Source: Prosapia bicincta (Eukaryota > Arthropoda > Insecta > Hemiptera > Cercopidae). From it: a stretch of DNA of 64,000 bases. Made by a program: the position numbers and the translations under genes. The notes beneath the pieces were generated by a model. That model was not told the origin of the DNA and made no database searches. It worked only from the letters and a program-made list of their open reading frames with translations. Numbering within the stretch: position 1 is the first letter of the stretch; each line of letters begins with the position of its first letter. The stretch spans positions 94,583,265 to 94,647,264 of the forward strand of contig JBAIZL010000006.1 of the NCBI GenBank assembly GCA_036971475.1, written 5' to 3'. Positions 1 to 11,971 of the stretch are shown in pieces.

Positions 1-65
1 TTTTATATGTATGCTACACTTACAGTATGAACATACGGAATCATTTATTGTTTTTATCTTAAAAG

Positions 66-67
<2 letters not shown>

Positions 68-122
<55 letters not shown>
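68..122. repeat. (AT)n microsatellite
   Basis: Pure TA/AT dinucleotide run directly left of a decayed palindromic element, the same neighbour relationship seen at P1, P7, P8 and P12. Confidence 0.95.
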
Positions 123-126
<4 letters not shown>

Positions 127-236
127 TTAAAATTTTTAAAAACAAGAATACTTTTAATACATATACTATTCCCATATATATTCTTGTTTTTGAAATATTT
201 TAAATGTATTTACTATATTACAAGAAAACATCCACA
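122..236. mobile_element. Decayed palindromic element, ribozyme core lost
   Basis: An ACAAGAATACTTTTAAT word and its inverted partner (ATTCTTGTTTTTGAAATATT) flank a short spacer, followed by ATTACAAGAAAAC. The same order of words occurs at 55195-55320, and the AAGAAAAC end also lies beyond the right arms of P1 and P7. No CTGANGA/GAAA pair remains. I read it as a deletion derivative of the P7-type family. Confidence 0.5.
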
Positions 237-305
237 AATTTTATATACATATCTGATAGTGATTGTGCGCGTACGTGCGTAAGTGTTATGAGTTCGTGCG
301 CGTTT

Positions 306-503
<198 letters not shown>

Positions 504-618
504 AGTGTGTGAGTGTATTACCATTAATAATTACTGTTTGTGGGTAATATGTGATTTAACTTTTATATTTACTCCGATTGTTTTAGCGAAATATAAAGAT
601 TGTAACCTTACTTGTTTA

Positions 619-756
619 CCAGGTCATACACATCTCTATCAGTTCATACACATCTCTCTATTAGATCATACACATCTCTCTATCAGTTCATACTCATCTA
701 TCTATCAGTTCATACACATCTAACAGTTCATACATAGTTCTCTATCAGATCATACA

Positions 757-810
<54 letters not shown>

Positions 811-1042
811 CATACACATCTCTTTATAAGTTCATACACATCTCTCTCAGTTCATACACATCTCTCTATCAGTTTATACACATCTCTCTATCAATTCATA
901 CACATCTCTCAGTTCATACAAATCTCTCTATCAGTTCATACACATCTCTCTGTCAGTTCATACACATCTCTCTGTCAGTTCATACACATTTCTCTATCAG
1001 TTCATACACTTCTCTATCAGGTCATACACATTTCTCTGTATT
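619..1042. repeat. 22-bp minisatellite with internal (TC)n
   Basis: Imperfect tandem copies of a unit close to TCAGTTCATACACATCTCTC, each varying in the CTCTAT tail. A pure (TC)n run at about 760-806 looks like slippage expansion of the CTCTC part of one unit. Confidence 0.9.
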
Positions 1043-1239
1043 GAAGTTTAATAGTTTTCATTTCAAAGACAGGATCACAGCAATGATTAACGTAACAATC
1101 TTAACGTAGTTTCTAATAAATCCTTAATATGTACCGTCACCAATTTATTTTCATGTTATCAAGGGTTAAGATATTGACACTTTATTTGTAACTCAAATTT
1201 ACAAACTTGATTTTGTTTGTAAATATGTTTAAGAATATG

Positions 1240-1625
1240 TTTAAAAAATCTCTCCAAACGCCATTAACTTCTGTTCAGCTGTTTAGACGTCCATAAGAGA
1301 CTAACATAGATTTATACAATGGTTTTTGGACCATCCTAAGCCTCTGTGTCGGAGCACTGTGGATGGATCTGCACCAAACTTCACAGGAACCATCCTGGGA
1401 ATATGTCAAACAATCCCTCTAAATTTCATAAACTTCTATTCAGCGGTCTAGGCGTCCATAAGATACATACTTCAGTTTTTGAACCATCCTAAGCCTCTGT
1501 GTCGGAGCCCTGTGGATGGATCTGCACCAAACTTCACAGGAACCGTCCTGGGAATATGTTAAATCAAACCCTCCAAATATCGTCAATTTCTGTTCAGCGG
1601 TTTAGGCCTCTATTACATACATTAC

Positions 1626-1665
<40 letters not shown>

Positions 1666-1690
1666 AACATTCATTTTTATAGATTTAGAT
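1240..1690 (+). repeat. Dispersed repeat, ~153-bp internal duplication, (CA)n tail
   Basis: A segment containing CCATCCTAAGCCTCTGTGTC recurs about 153 bp apart. The part beginning TCTGTTCAGCGGTTTAGG appears three times. The block ends in a (CA)n tract and TTTTTATAGATTTAGATT. Ends of this form (microsatellite followed by a short AT tail) are typical of non-LTR retrotransposon or SINE 3' ends and of some Helitron-like repeats. I cannot decide between them. No reading frame of note is present. Confidence 0.6.
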
Positions 1691-1795
1691 TCCTGACAGA
1701 AGTGAAGATAAGTGTATTAAGAATATATATATATATATATTTATAAGATCAAATAATACACACAAATACAGGAATATTTAATTTATTGAACAATA

Positions 1796-1842
1796 AACTC
1801 AAAGCTTTTCGTTGGCTTACATTACCAACATCTTCAGGAGTT
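1796..1842 (-). ncRNA. Hammerhead ribozyme-like motif (P1 left)
   Basis: Exact mirror of the plus-strand motif at 1891-1937: AACTC, CTGAAGA, T, GTTGG/CCAAC hairpin, GAA, AAGCTT, T, GAGTT. All invariant core positions of the hammerhead consensus (CUGANGA and GAAA) are present. Activity is not known. Confidence 0.7.
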
Positions 1843-1890
1843 ACAATATTAAGAATGATCATTCTTACAATACATCATTCTTAATATTGT

Positions 1891-1937
1891 AACTCCTGAA
1901 GATGTTGGTAATGTAAGCCAACGAAAAGCTTTGAGTT
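1891..1937 (+). ncRNA. Hammerhead ribozyme-like motif (P1 right)
   Basis: Helix I AACTC (1891-1895) pairs with GAGTT (1933-1937), five Watson-Crick pairs. CTGAAGA is at 1896-1902, one T follows, and helix II is GTTGG (1904-1908) with CCAAC (1918-1922). GAA 1923-1925 precedes AAGCTT (1926-1931), self-complementary with no loop as helix III. T1932 is the expected cleavage-site nucleotide. Minimal type I hammerheads with very short helix III are known from Penelope-like elements. Confidence 0.72.
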
Positions 1938-2019
1938 TATTGTTCAATAAATTAAATATTCCTGTATTTGTGTGTATTATTTGATCTTAAAAATATTCTA
2001 ACAGGAAAACACATTTGAT

Positions 2020-2022
<3 letters not shown>

Positions 2023-2083
<61 letters not shown>
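2023..2083. repeat. (AT)n microsatellite
   Basis: Pure dinucleotide run to the right of P1. Confidence 0.95.
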
Positions 2084-2085
<2 letters not shown>

Positions 2086-2089
2086 CAAC

Positions 2090-2498
2090 AAAACAAATAG
2101 AACAATATTAAACCACGCAAATCAGCTTTTTGATCGCAAAAATTATACATACAATTTCCCTTCTTAATAAGAAAAAATAGTAAGATTCTTTATAAATGTA
2201 ATAATTATAAACGTTTTAAATAAATTCTCATAGATTAAACAAAATCTTGTTATTTGAAACAGGTTCTCGAAATCTCTTTGTAATTCTTGTTCTCACAGAG
2301 CAACGTCCTTTTCAAACTATAGCGTATATGCGCTGTATTGTAGAAAACGTAAATTGATTTGACCTTTATAATAAATAATGCCTAAACGTAAAGTGTGAAT
2401 ATATTAAGTTCCGAATTCAACAATATTTAGGCTGTGCTACTTAATAGGTCTATAAACCATAAAACACTTTGATTTTTTACTTTAACATTTATTTTTAG
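2090..2498. other. No gene seen
   Basis: AT-rich unique-looking sequence with short frames only. Its last ~30 bases are T-rich and end in TTTATTTTTAG, which reads as a splice acceptor for the candidate exon that follows. Confidence 0.5.
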
Positions 2499-2554
2499 GT
2501 TTCCAGAGACATTGCACACACGACACAGGGATGTCAGCAAGGCTTTGAAGAATG
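2499..2554 (+). CDS. Candidate short internal exon, unidentified
   Basis: A pyrimidine-rich tract ending in TTTATTTTTAG is followed by 56 bases and then GTGAGT, a consensus donor. Two of three frames are open: one reads FPETLHTRHRDVSKALKN with one base left over, the other VSRDIAHTTQGCQQGFEE. Neither is recognised. The 17-mer AGCAAGGCTTTGAAGAA (2536-2552) recurs exactly at 7701-7717, which argues that this may be part of a dispersed repeat instead. The FPETL frame leaves a phase compatible with the candidate exon at 62551. Low confidence. Confidence 0.25.
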
Positions 2555-3632
2555 GTGAGTACTTGCACTAATATTCTGTATGTAACAATATGGTCGAGTT
2601 AATGATTGTCACAATTCGTTTGTCTTTTATTTTTCGTTTTATTAACTGGATGTGTTTATTTAAGAACTTCATGTCACAAGTTATTTTGCCTTTATTTTTT
2701 TAATGAATCTGAAATATTTTTCTATTTTTCTATTATTTCTTAGATATAATAGATTTCCAAAGAAGATACACCTTTTTTCGTACAGCACGTATAAACAACT
2801 CGGATTGACGCTCTCTGGAATTCAATCTATGGTTTATTTCGTAAAGTATAAGCAGGATTAAACTGTTTGCTTTTTGCTTAAGCGAAAATTATTTAAGAGG
2901 CGTGGAAATGAATTATCAATTCATATAATAAAATTAAATAAATTAGTGTATTTTATATTACAAACGGAATACTAGACTCAACCCTAAAGGGAATATTTTT
3001 GCTGACATGTTTACATTTGTCATGTACTTTTGCGGATTTACTGTAAATAAGACTTATTTATTTGAAATATCGTAATTTTATTTCGAAATTACAAATTCCA
3101 TACATTGTAACAATCAATTTCAAGAGAGAAAAAACGCTAAACGGGGAAAAAGTTAGAAAATATATGCATGTATTATTTCAACATCTTCTTTGGCTTAATG
3201 GGGCGCTCGATATTTTGAGACTTTTAGCAATCGGTAGGTTCACAATCTACCACTTATGAAGGATATGCTATAGATAGGTTGACGACATATTATCAATAGT
3301 TTGTGTATCATACCTAAAGTAGTACTATTTTTTTGATAAGAGTTGGATGAAAGATAAGTCTAAAAGAAGAACATAATTACCCATTGACTGTTTAAGAGAT
3401 GGGCCTGATATTGCTCCTCTTTTCTCTCTTAACACCACTACACTTGCAGATGCAAATTCAGTGCCATACAAGGGACTCTTACTGCATACCTTTAAAAAAA
3501 AATTTAATACCGACTTGAACTGACCAGAAATTTTTCACCGGTGATTGCAAGTCTTTCATTTCAAAAGGATGAACAATCTCCTAGACAAGCCCACGACATA
3601 CGTTTCCTGTAGAATTTGTCCGGATGTCTGTC

Positions 3633-3636
<4 letters not shown>
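2555..3636. other. No gene seen
   Basis: AT-rich sequence, short frames only, no recognised repeat. If 2499-2554 is an exon this would be the start of the next intron. Confidence 0.5.

Positions 3637-3692
<56 letters not shown>
3637..3692. repeat. (AT)n microsatellite
   Basis: Pure dinucleotide run; the Tyr-Ile frame crossing it is not a gene. Confidence 0.95.
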
Positions 3693-3696
<4 letters not shown>

Positions 3697-3917
3697 CAAG
3701 TGCCCAGCACGACGCTTGTGTGTGTATTTATATTCTCAGTATTTGATACGTTCTTTTAAATTGCACCTACGCGTTTCATTAAAGTCGCCAGACCCTAGTA
3801 GGGTTCACTCTCTCCCGATGCCTTCCAAAACATCGATATTACCAAAATTAATTAACAACATTTACAAATATTTAATTAATTAGAGCTTTAGCTAATGAAA
3901 ACAATTCACAATTTAAA

Positions 3918-4127
3918 CGTTAAATAATAAAATAATTCACTCAAAATCTCACCACACCTAGTTTATTAATACAGACTAGTTTCGACGACGATGTCGCCTT
4001 TATTAGGGATTTGCTACTTTGAGTAAGTAGTAGCCAATCACTGATGAAGGCGACATCTCCGTTGAAACTAGTCTATGTATTAACTTTATGCACTGAGATT
4101 TTGAGAGAACTATTTTAATATTTAACG
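3918..4127. mobile_element. P2: palindromic element with paired hammerhead-like motifs
   Basis: Outer words CGTTAAATAATAAAATA and their inverse near 4105-4127, and inner AATACAGACTAGTTTCGACG against its inverse at 4062-4080, define arms of about 90 bp with many differences. The left motif (minus, about 3974-4006) keeps a good helix II (GGCGAC/GTCGTC) but reads CTAATAA at the core. The right motif (plus, 4041-4073) keeps CTGATGA but has a damaged helix II. Both share GAA then ACTAGT then C, a loopless helix III plus cleavage base. The two arms have decayed in complementary ways. Confidence 0.65.
4041..4073 (+). ncRNA. Decayed hammerhead-like motif (P2 right)
   Basis: CTGATGA 4041-4047, one A, a partly paired helix II, GAA 4064-4066, ACTAGT self-complementary helix III, C4073. 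Helix I is essentially absent, so I expect it to be inactive. Confidence 0.45.
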
Positions 4128-4359
4128 CTTACAACATTTTTCTCTTGCATATTGGACATAAATTTGATGATTTTTTTGTATGTGAGTATACAAAGTAACA
4201 TTTATTATTATATGAAGAACGTTTGTCTAGCTTTAAAATTGTTCCACCTTTATGCTTGAATCTAATTAAATTTGTCCTTTTAACAAAAACATTCCATACC
4301 ATAAAAATTACGTGCAAAAATATTAGGTGTACAAATCACAATATCTTACGATTTAAATG

Positions 4360-4740
4360 ATTGTCTGGCATTTGTGTTACGTGGGTTGCGTGAAAGGTAT
4401 GGTCAAGGTCATAAATAGTGCGACATGAGCAAACTATTAGCGCCGACTTGCCGTCATCGCTGACCACATCCGCGGAGGCATGAGCTAATAAATACGCTTT
4501 ATCTGTGAAATCGTCCGAGTTATCGATCGAGTTCAGAGGTCGTTGACTCGACACAGTGGAATATAGAGGCAGCACTCGGTGGACGGCGAACTCTCATAAT
4601 TCGTCTTAATTCACCGCGAACTTGACGCCCACACTGTGCGGCGTGCTCGCCAACAGGTGGTAGCTCGCAACCGACTCGTTTCATTTAGAACCAACTTTTG
4701 TCTTTGTCTTGAATGAACAAAACTTTCGGTTCGAGAATAA
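4360..4740. promoter_or_regulatory. GC-richer island, possible regulatory DNA
   Basis: Clearly higher GC and CpG than its surroundings, with no repeat structure. It contains TCAAGGTCA at 4403-4411, which matches the extended half-site bound by FTZ-F1/ERR-type nuclear receptors. No convincing exon or core promoter is visible. Could be a conserved non-coding element or a chance GC-rich patch. Confidence 0.25.
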
Positions 4741-5896
<1,156 letters not shown>

Positions 5897-5899
5897 ATA

Positions 5900-6900
5900 A
5901 ATGAATCAGAAGTTGTGCATTCCGTCAACATGTGCATTTAGAACATTGAAATTTAAACTCCTAATACGAAAATCGGATTAAAATGAAACCATTGGTGTTT
6001 ACACACAACGGATAGATTTTCAATACCGCGTGATAAATGATTCCCTCCCAGAGGCGAAATGAAACCTGTATTGCGAGACGGTAGAATTGTAAAAATGTTG
6101 CGGATGAATATGGGGTAGCACATAAAGCGGGAAAGGGGCTTTTATCCGTCCCGTATTAAGCCGTGGAAATGAACCAAGAGTATTCATAAATGTGGGCGGG
6201 GAGGGGGTCCATTACTCTTCTATTGCAACAGACTAGAAAGATATTCTTTAAAGAACTGAAAACATTTGAAGTGTTAATGGCAAGTCAGAGTGTTCACATA
6301 CCCCACGTCAGGAATACATGAATAGGTAATGAAAACCGCAAACGAATTGTCGGGAGTCGTGCGTACAACGGAATACGCGGCACGCAAAATACATAAAACA
6401 TACAGGAAGCCTGTATCTGGGAAATTGTGTGAATAAACAGGTTAAACTGTTGCAGAGCTCCGCCTTTTCATCTTTACGCTATTAACTGTGCGTTAGTTTA
6501 TGTAACGGGCTTAGATTTTGGAGATACAAGATGCATAAATTTGTTTAAAACTTCACCAACATGTTATCATTCATTACAATTCTTACTGCATGCTTTGCTT
6601 CTAACATTATATGACCCACAATAAACAAAAAGAACCACTGAAAAGATAAAAACAATAAACAGAGGCTGTTCAAGGTACTGGTAATTAAATACAAAAAAAA
6701 CCATCATATCAACATTGTTATTTAATGTTTTTTAAAAGAATTTGTTGGTTTGAGTAGTTGGGGTTTATTTTAGCCAGACTTGAGAAATCATCATTTCAGT
6801 GGTAACGATAGATTTCAGAGAAATACATTACATTATTAGTGCGCAATACAATAGCTTCTGAACCACCCAAATACTGTATTGTATTATATTTAGACTAGGA
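5900..6900. other. No gene seen; GC-richer 6020-6480
   Basis: The first half is GC-richer than the background, with stretches such as GGGCGGGGAGGGGGTCC, and lacks repeats. No long frame or splice pair stands out. Candidate conserved non-coding DNA. Confidence 0.3.
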
Positions 6901-6904
6901 AAAA

Positions 6905-7440
6905 TGTTTTGTGTATACAATTTAAACAAACATATTTTAAGTCAATCCCTACTTAGCTCAAAGAAAATTATTGTTCATTACTTTTTATTAAATAGTTAGA
7001 TTCAATATAAATATGTAGACTATATACATACGACAGAATCACAATATAAAGTAGCAACATTTCTTGTCCAAGTGACCAATCATTATGCAATCAAATTCAC
7101 ATTTTATGCAATCCAGATACTGTTTTGGTCAAAATAGTGCTCTTTTTATACATCCGGTAAATTAAACATTTCCAGCTATAGGCAAGACGGCTCTTTGCCA
7201 GAGTGCTAGATTTCAAACAAGTAGTCATGCAGTTCGAGCCCTTCTTTAAGACATTTAATTTTTTAAAACTAAAAATAATTTATATTTGAAAAAAAAAACT
7301 GTATTAATATCAAGTACGAGTACCATCCACTAAAAGTTTAAAAAGATGATTTTTAACTTGAGAGGATGAATAGAAAGTATTTTATTAACGATTGAAAATT
7401 TGAAAAAGGGACTAGCCAGGTGGGACGAGAAACTTCGATC
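6905..7440 (+). repeat. R-family dispersed repeat, diverged copy
   Basis: Shares the start word AAACATATTTTAAGTCAAT and the end half (CATCCACT..AAGTTTAAAAA, then GAATAGAAAGTATTTTATTA) with R copies at 16393, 19738 and 43790. The central CAGCTG segment is replaced by unrelated sequence. Confidence 0.5.
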
Positions 7441-8612
7441 AATTAAATATACAATAAATATACACTAGTGCACAACTTCTCAAAAAATGTTTAGTCATAA
7501 CATGGTTTAGGCAAACATTTGGCCCTCATAATTAGGTAATCTACTTTCCCTTAAAGCTTTTTATTTGAAATACGTGATTTTTTCTCTAAAAATATAAATA
7601 TTAGAAATTTCTAACAATTATCTTTTTCGAGAAATATTAAACCTTCCCCTATCTAACAATGTAATGCAGACATGTTTCCGTCCGTACACACAAAGAATAG
7701 AGCAAGGCTTTGAAGAACTTTAATCGAAATATAAATCATGCAGTTACGCTAAAAGATAGCGTCCATATCCTCGTTCCATTATCTGATTGAACCCTTTGAG
7801 CACTAACCATATCAGTTTCGGCAAAATGAGTTTTGGCATAACAATGAATAAAGCTCAAGGGCGTTTGTTAAAAATAACCAAATCTGATCTGAGGAGAAAC
7901 TACATGCGTCAAAGTACAGACGGGCACTAAGAATATATTTATGTTTACCAGTTGTTTGCCAGTTATTTACCAGGTTTGACTATGGCGTTGAAAAACTATT
8001 TTTTTAAATTAAAAATTTAAGAAAATTTTAGTCATTACGGTATTTTAGTAGTCTAGACGTTAGTAATCATTGTTCACTAAACCGTTACCATAATAAATGC
8101 AGCTTTAATGAAATGCACAACATTTAAACAAAAAGTTAGTGTTACTATTGGCAAATGTCTTGTTATGTTAACATGTCAAATATATAAATATGGACTATCA
8201 GCTAAACTTGAAGATGGATTCACGAATATTAATAAATTTATGATATGAATTATCTGTAAAATTATTTTAAAATTAGTCTTTTGTATAATGAACTAATATA
8301 ATGTTTTATAATATATTTTTAGCGTTATTTATAAAATAATAAAAATATTGACTATTGGAAATATTACAGTGTTTGTTTATGCTGGAATTTACATAACTAA
8401 AACTGAAAATTCTATATTAAATGTATTTTTTTACTTTAAGAATCACTTAATGTGCAATCCGGTCGGGGCTGTAAATTTTTTACTTATTTGTATTTATTTA
8501 CAAATTTAACACGTAATGAACTTTTTTTACAAATATAATATTTACTGCTATAAATAATTCATTAATATTAAAAAAAACACCTCTAAAAGAGTTTCATAAT
8601 ATGGTCACAATG
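7441..8612. other. No gene seen
   Basis: AT-rich DNA. The only item of note is the 17-mer AGCAAGGCTTTGAAGAA at 7701-7717, identical to part of the candidate exon at 2499-2554. Confidence 0.5.
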
Positions 8613-9738
8613 ATATAAATTCAATAGTAACCAGGAAAACTCAAATACGAAAGTAGAATATAAATTCAATAGTAACCAGGAAAACTCAAATACGAAAGTA
8701 GAATATAAATTCAATAGTAACCAGGAAAACTCAAATACGAAAGTAGAATATAAATTCAATAGTAACCAGGAAAACTCAAATACGAAAGTAGAATATAAAT
8801 TCAATAGTAACCAGGAAAACTCAAATACGAAAGTAGAATATAAATTCAATAGTAACCAGGAAAACTCAAATACGAAAGTAGAATATAAATTCAATAGTAA
8901 CCAGGAAAACTCAAATACGAAAGTAGAATATAAATTCAATAGTAACCAGGAAAACTCAAATACGAAAGTAGAATATAAATTCAATAGTAACCAGGAAAAC
9001 TCAAATACGAAAGTAGAATATAAATTCAATAGTAACCAGGAAAACTCAAATACGAAAGTAGAATATAAATTCAATAGTAACCAGGAAAACTCAAATACGA
9101 AAGTAGAATATAAATTCAATAGTAACCAGGAAAACTCAAATACGAAAGTAGAATATAAATTCAATAGTAACCAGGAAAACTCAAATACGAAAGTAGAATA
9201 TAAATTCAATAGTAACCAGGAAAACTCAAATACGAAAGTAGAATATAAATTCAATAGTAACCAGGAAAACTCAAATACGAAAGTAGAATATAAATTCAAT
9301 AGTAACCAGGAAAACTCAAATACGAAAGTAGAATATAAATTCAATAGTAACCAGGAAAACTCAAATACGAAAGTAGAATATAAATTCAATAGTAACCAGG
9401 AAAACTCAAATACGAAAGTAGAATATAAATTCAATAGTAACCAGGAAAACTCAAATACGAAAGTAGAATATAAATTCAATAGTAACCAGGAAAACTCAAA
9501 TACGAAAGTAGAATATAAATTCAATAGTAACCAGGAAAACTCAAATACGAAAGTAGAATATAAATTCAATAGTAACCAGGAAAACTCAAATACGAAAGTA
9601 GAATATAAATTCAATAGTAACCAGGAAAACTCAAATACGAAAGTAGAATATAAATTCAATAGTAACCAGGAAAACTCAAATACGAAAGTAGAATATAAAT
9701 TCAATAGTAACCAGGAAAACTCAAATACGAAAGTAGAA
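8613..9738. repeat. 45-bp minisatellite, 25 apparently identical units
   Basis: The unit begins TAAATTCAATAGTAACCAGG and ends AAATACGAAAGTAGAATA. By eye I see no substitution among 25 copies. Since 45 is divisible by three and the minus-strand reading lacks stops, a 446-codon open frame with a 15-residue hydrophobic repeat (STFVFEFSWLLLNLY) spans it. I regard that frame as an artefact of the period. Confidence 0.95.
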
Positions 9739-10120
9739 CTACTGTATCTAAATAATATAAAATATAAAAAGTAGCTAAAAATAGAAAGTAACGAGAGATT
9801 TACATAAGTCGTTAAAGAGATTATGTGGACGAGACATTGATAAAAGAAATAAGAGAAGACAATTGAGGACGGATAAGGTCGAGCAGGAGAAGGGTTGTAG
9901 ACCGATGCATATATACGATACATATAATTATTATATATAATATATTATACTTACATTATAAATATAATAAATGAGACTATATAATAAAATTTTAATATAA
10001 TTAGTTAATTTGATGGTTTGCATTTCAAATGTTTTTCCTGTAACATACTACAACAGCTGAGAAAGATTCTCGAATTACTAGCATGTCATTTAACGGTTGC
10101 CGGAAACTGTTTAAACATTT
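9739..10120. other. No gene seen
   Basis: AT-rich flank between two tandem arrays. Confidence 0.5.
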
Positions 10121-10124
10121 CAGA

Positions 10125-11665
10125 TGTCGCTTGGTCACCAAGTTTTCTGTTCCCTATTTTCTCCTCGACACTCACGGGTACTAACTGTTTAAAATATTCG
10201 TATCTTTAAGTTGGAACACTTCAGAAGAACTGTTACAGTATCCGAACATTAACCAAGAGGCTGTCAACTATTTTCTCCCCTCTACACTCTACGGGTACTA
10301 ACTGTTTGGAATATTCGTATCTTTAAGTTGGAACACTTCAGAGGAACTGTTACAGTTTCCTAACATTAACCAAGAGGCTGTCAACTATTTTCTCCCCTCT
10401 ACACTCTACGGGTACTAACTGTTTGGAATATTCGTATCTTTAAGTTGGAACACTTCAGAGGAACTGTTACAGATCCGAATATTACCTAAGAGGCTGTTAT
10501 CTATTTTCCTCTACACTCACGGGTACTAACTGTTTGGAATCAGAGGAACTGTTACAGATCCGAACATTACCTAAGAGGCTGTTATCTATTTTCTCCCCTC
10601 TACACTCTACGAGTACTAACCGTTTTGAATATTCGTATCTTTAACTTGGAACATTTCAGAGGAACTGTTACAAATCCGAACATTACCTAAGAGGCTGTTA
10701 TCTATTTTCTCCCCTCTACACTCTACGAGTACTAACTGTTTTGAATATTCGTATCTTTAAGTTGGAACATTTCAGAGGAACTGTTACAGATCCGAACATT
10801 ACCTAAGAGGCTGTTATCTATTTTCTCCCCTCTACACTCTACGAGTACTAACTGTTTTGAATATTCGTATCTTTAAGTTGGAACACTTCAGAGGAACTGT
10901 TTCAGTATCCGAACATTAACCAAGACTGTCAACTATTTTCTCCCCTCTACACTCTACGAGTACTAACTGTTTGGAATATTCGTATCTTATGTTGGAACAC
11001 TTCAGAGGAACTGTTACAGTATCCGAACATTAACCAAGAGGCTGTCAACTATTTTCTCATCTACACTCACGGGTACTAACTGTTTTTGGAATATTCGTAT
11101 CTTTAAGTTGGAACACTTCAGAGGAACTGTTACAGTATCCGAACATTAACCAAGAGGCTGTCAACTATTTTCTCCTCTACACTGTACGGGTACTAACTGT
11201 TTTTGGAATATTCGTATCTTTAAGTTGGAACACTTCAGAGGAACTGTTACAGTATCCGAACATTAACCAAGAGGCTGTCAACTATTTTCTCCTCTATACT
11301 CACGGATACTAACTGTTTTGAATATTCGTATCTTTAAGTCGGAACACTTCAGAGGAAGTGTTACAGTATCCGAACATTAACCAAGAGGCTGTCAACTATT
11401 TTCTCCCCTCTACACTCTACGAGTACTAACTGTTTGGAATATTCGTATCTTTAAGTGGGAACACTTCAGGAACTGCTGAACATTACCTAAGAGGCTGTTA
11501 TCTATTTTCTCCTCTACACTCTACGAGTACTAACTGTTTATTACCTAAGAGGCTGTTATCTATTTTCCTCTACACTCACGGGTACTAACTGTTTGGAATA
11601 TTCGTATCTTTAAGTTGGAACACTTCAGAGGAACTGTTACAGTATCCGAACATTAACTAAGAACC
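10125..11665. repeat. ~116-bp tandem array, about 13 units
   Basis: Units carry TACGGGTACTAACTGTTTGG, GGAATATTCGTATCTTTAAG and CATTAACCAAGAGGCTGTCA in fixed order. Spacing between equivalent words is 116-117 bp where complete; several units carry deletions (for example near 10510-10560 and 11470-11560). Two alternating variants of the tail (TTAACCAAGAGGCTGTCAAC and TTACCTAAGAGGCTGTTATC) suggest block-wise amplification. Confidence 0.93.
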
Positions 11666-11826
11666 GGTTACCTATTCATAGTCTGGACGTTTATGAAGGC
11701 AACCAAAAAAAAACTGTGATACTTTTAACTATTGACCGAAAGCTAATGCATTAGTTAATTTTGAAGCTCTGTTCCATCTCGCTTGGTATATCGCGCTTAG
11801 AGTAGTTTCTTTCCGGCTTCTAATAG

Positions 11827-11971
11827 GCATATTCCGTTATGGTCCAAACTTCTACAGAACGAATACAACGAAGAGTAGCGACTGTTTGACCGCCACGGCG
11901 GGTTCCTTCTTGCGTAGACCAGTCACATTCCTCAGAAGAAGAATTCTATACTGCCGAGGGGAATTTCCGTG
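11827..11971 (+). CDS. Candidate internal exon, unidentified
   Basis: TTTCTTTCCGGCTTCTAATAG resembles a splice acceptor and is followed by 145 GC-richer bases with one frame open throughout, ending in CCGTG before a GTGAGT donor. The open frame starts GIFRYGPNFYRTNTTK and contains an arginine-rich stretch (FLRRPVTFLRRRILYCRG). I do not recognise a family. The other two frames contain stops. The neighbourhood (11670-12330) is GC-richer and non-repetitive within the window, but it could equally be an old transposon fragment. Confidence 0.2.

Larger units (their letters stand above)
1744..1989. mobile_element. P1: perfect palindromic element with paired hammerhead motifs
   Basis: Left arm 1744-1859 and right arm 1874-1989 are exact reverse complements over 116 bp by eye, separated by 14 bp. 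Each arm carries one hammerhead-like motif, left on the minus strand and right on the plus strand, with the CTGAAGA boxes facing the centre. AT-rich microsatellite flanks both sides (about 1722-1740 and 2023-2083), and the sequence beyond the right arm (AACAGGAAAACACATTTGAT) resembles the end of P7. The lack of arm divergence suggests recent formation or gene conversion. I infer an internally deleted Penelope-like derivative; no coding sequence remains. Confidence 0.8.

Noticed and set aside
1744..1989. P1 as a Foldback or MITE-type DNA transposon
   Set aside because: Inverted repeats alone would fit, but the hammerhead motif, the retroelement-like duplication at P5 and the endonuclease remnant in the same geometry favour a Penelope-like origin.
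7230..7250. AGTTCGAGCCC as a tRNA T-arm
   Set aside because: No matching D-arm, anticodon arm or acceptor stem upstream; no tRNA gene is supported anywhere in the window.
8583..9923. 446-codon minus-strand frame with 15-residue repeats
   Set aside because: The 45-bp period, a multiple of three, keeps any stop-free frame open. The non-repeat N-terminal part is AT-rich, hydrophobic and unrecognisable.
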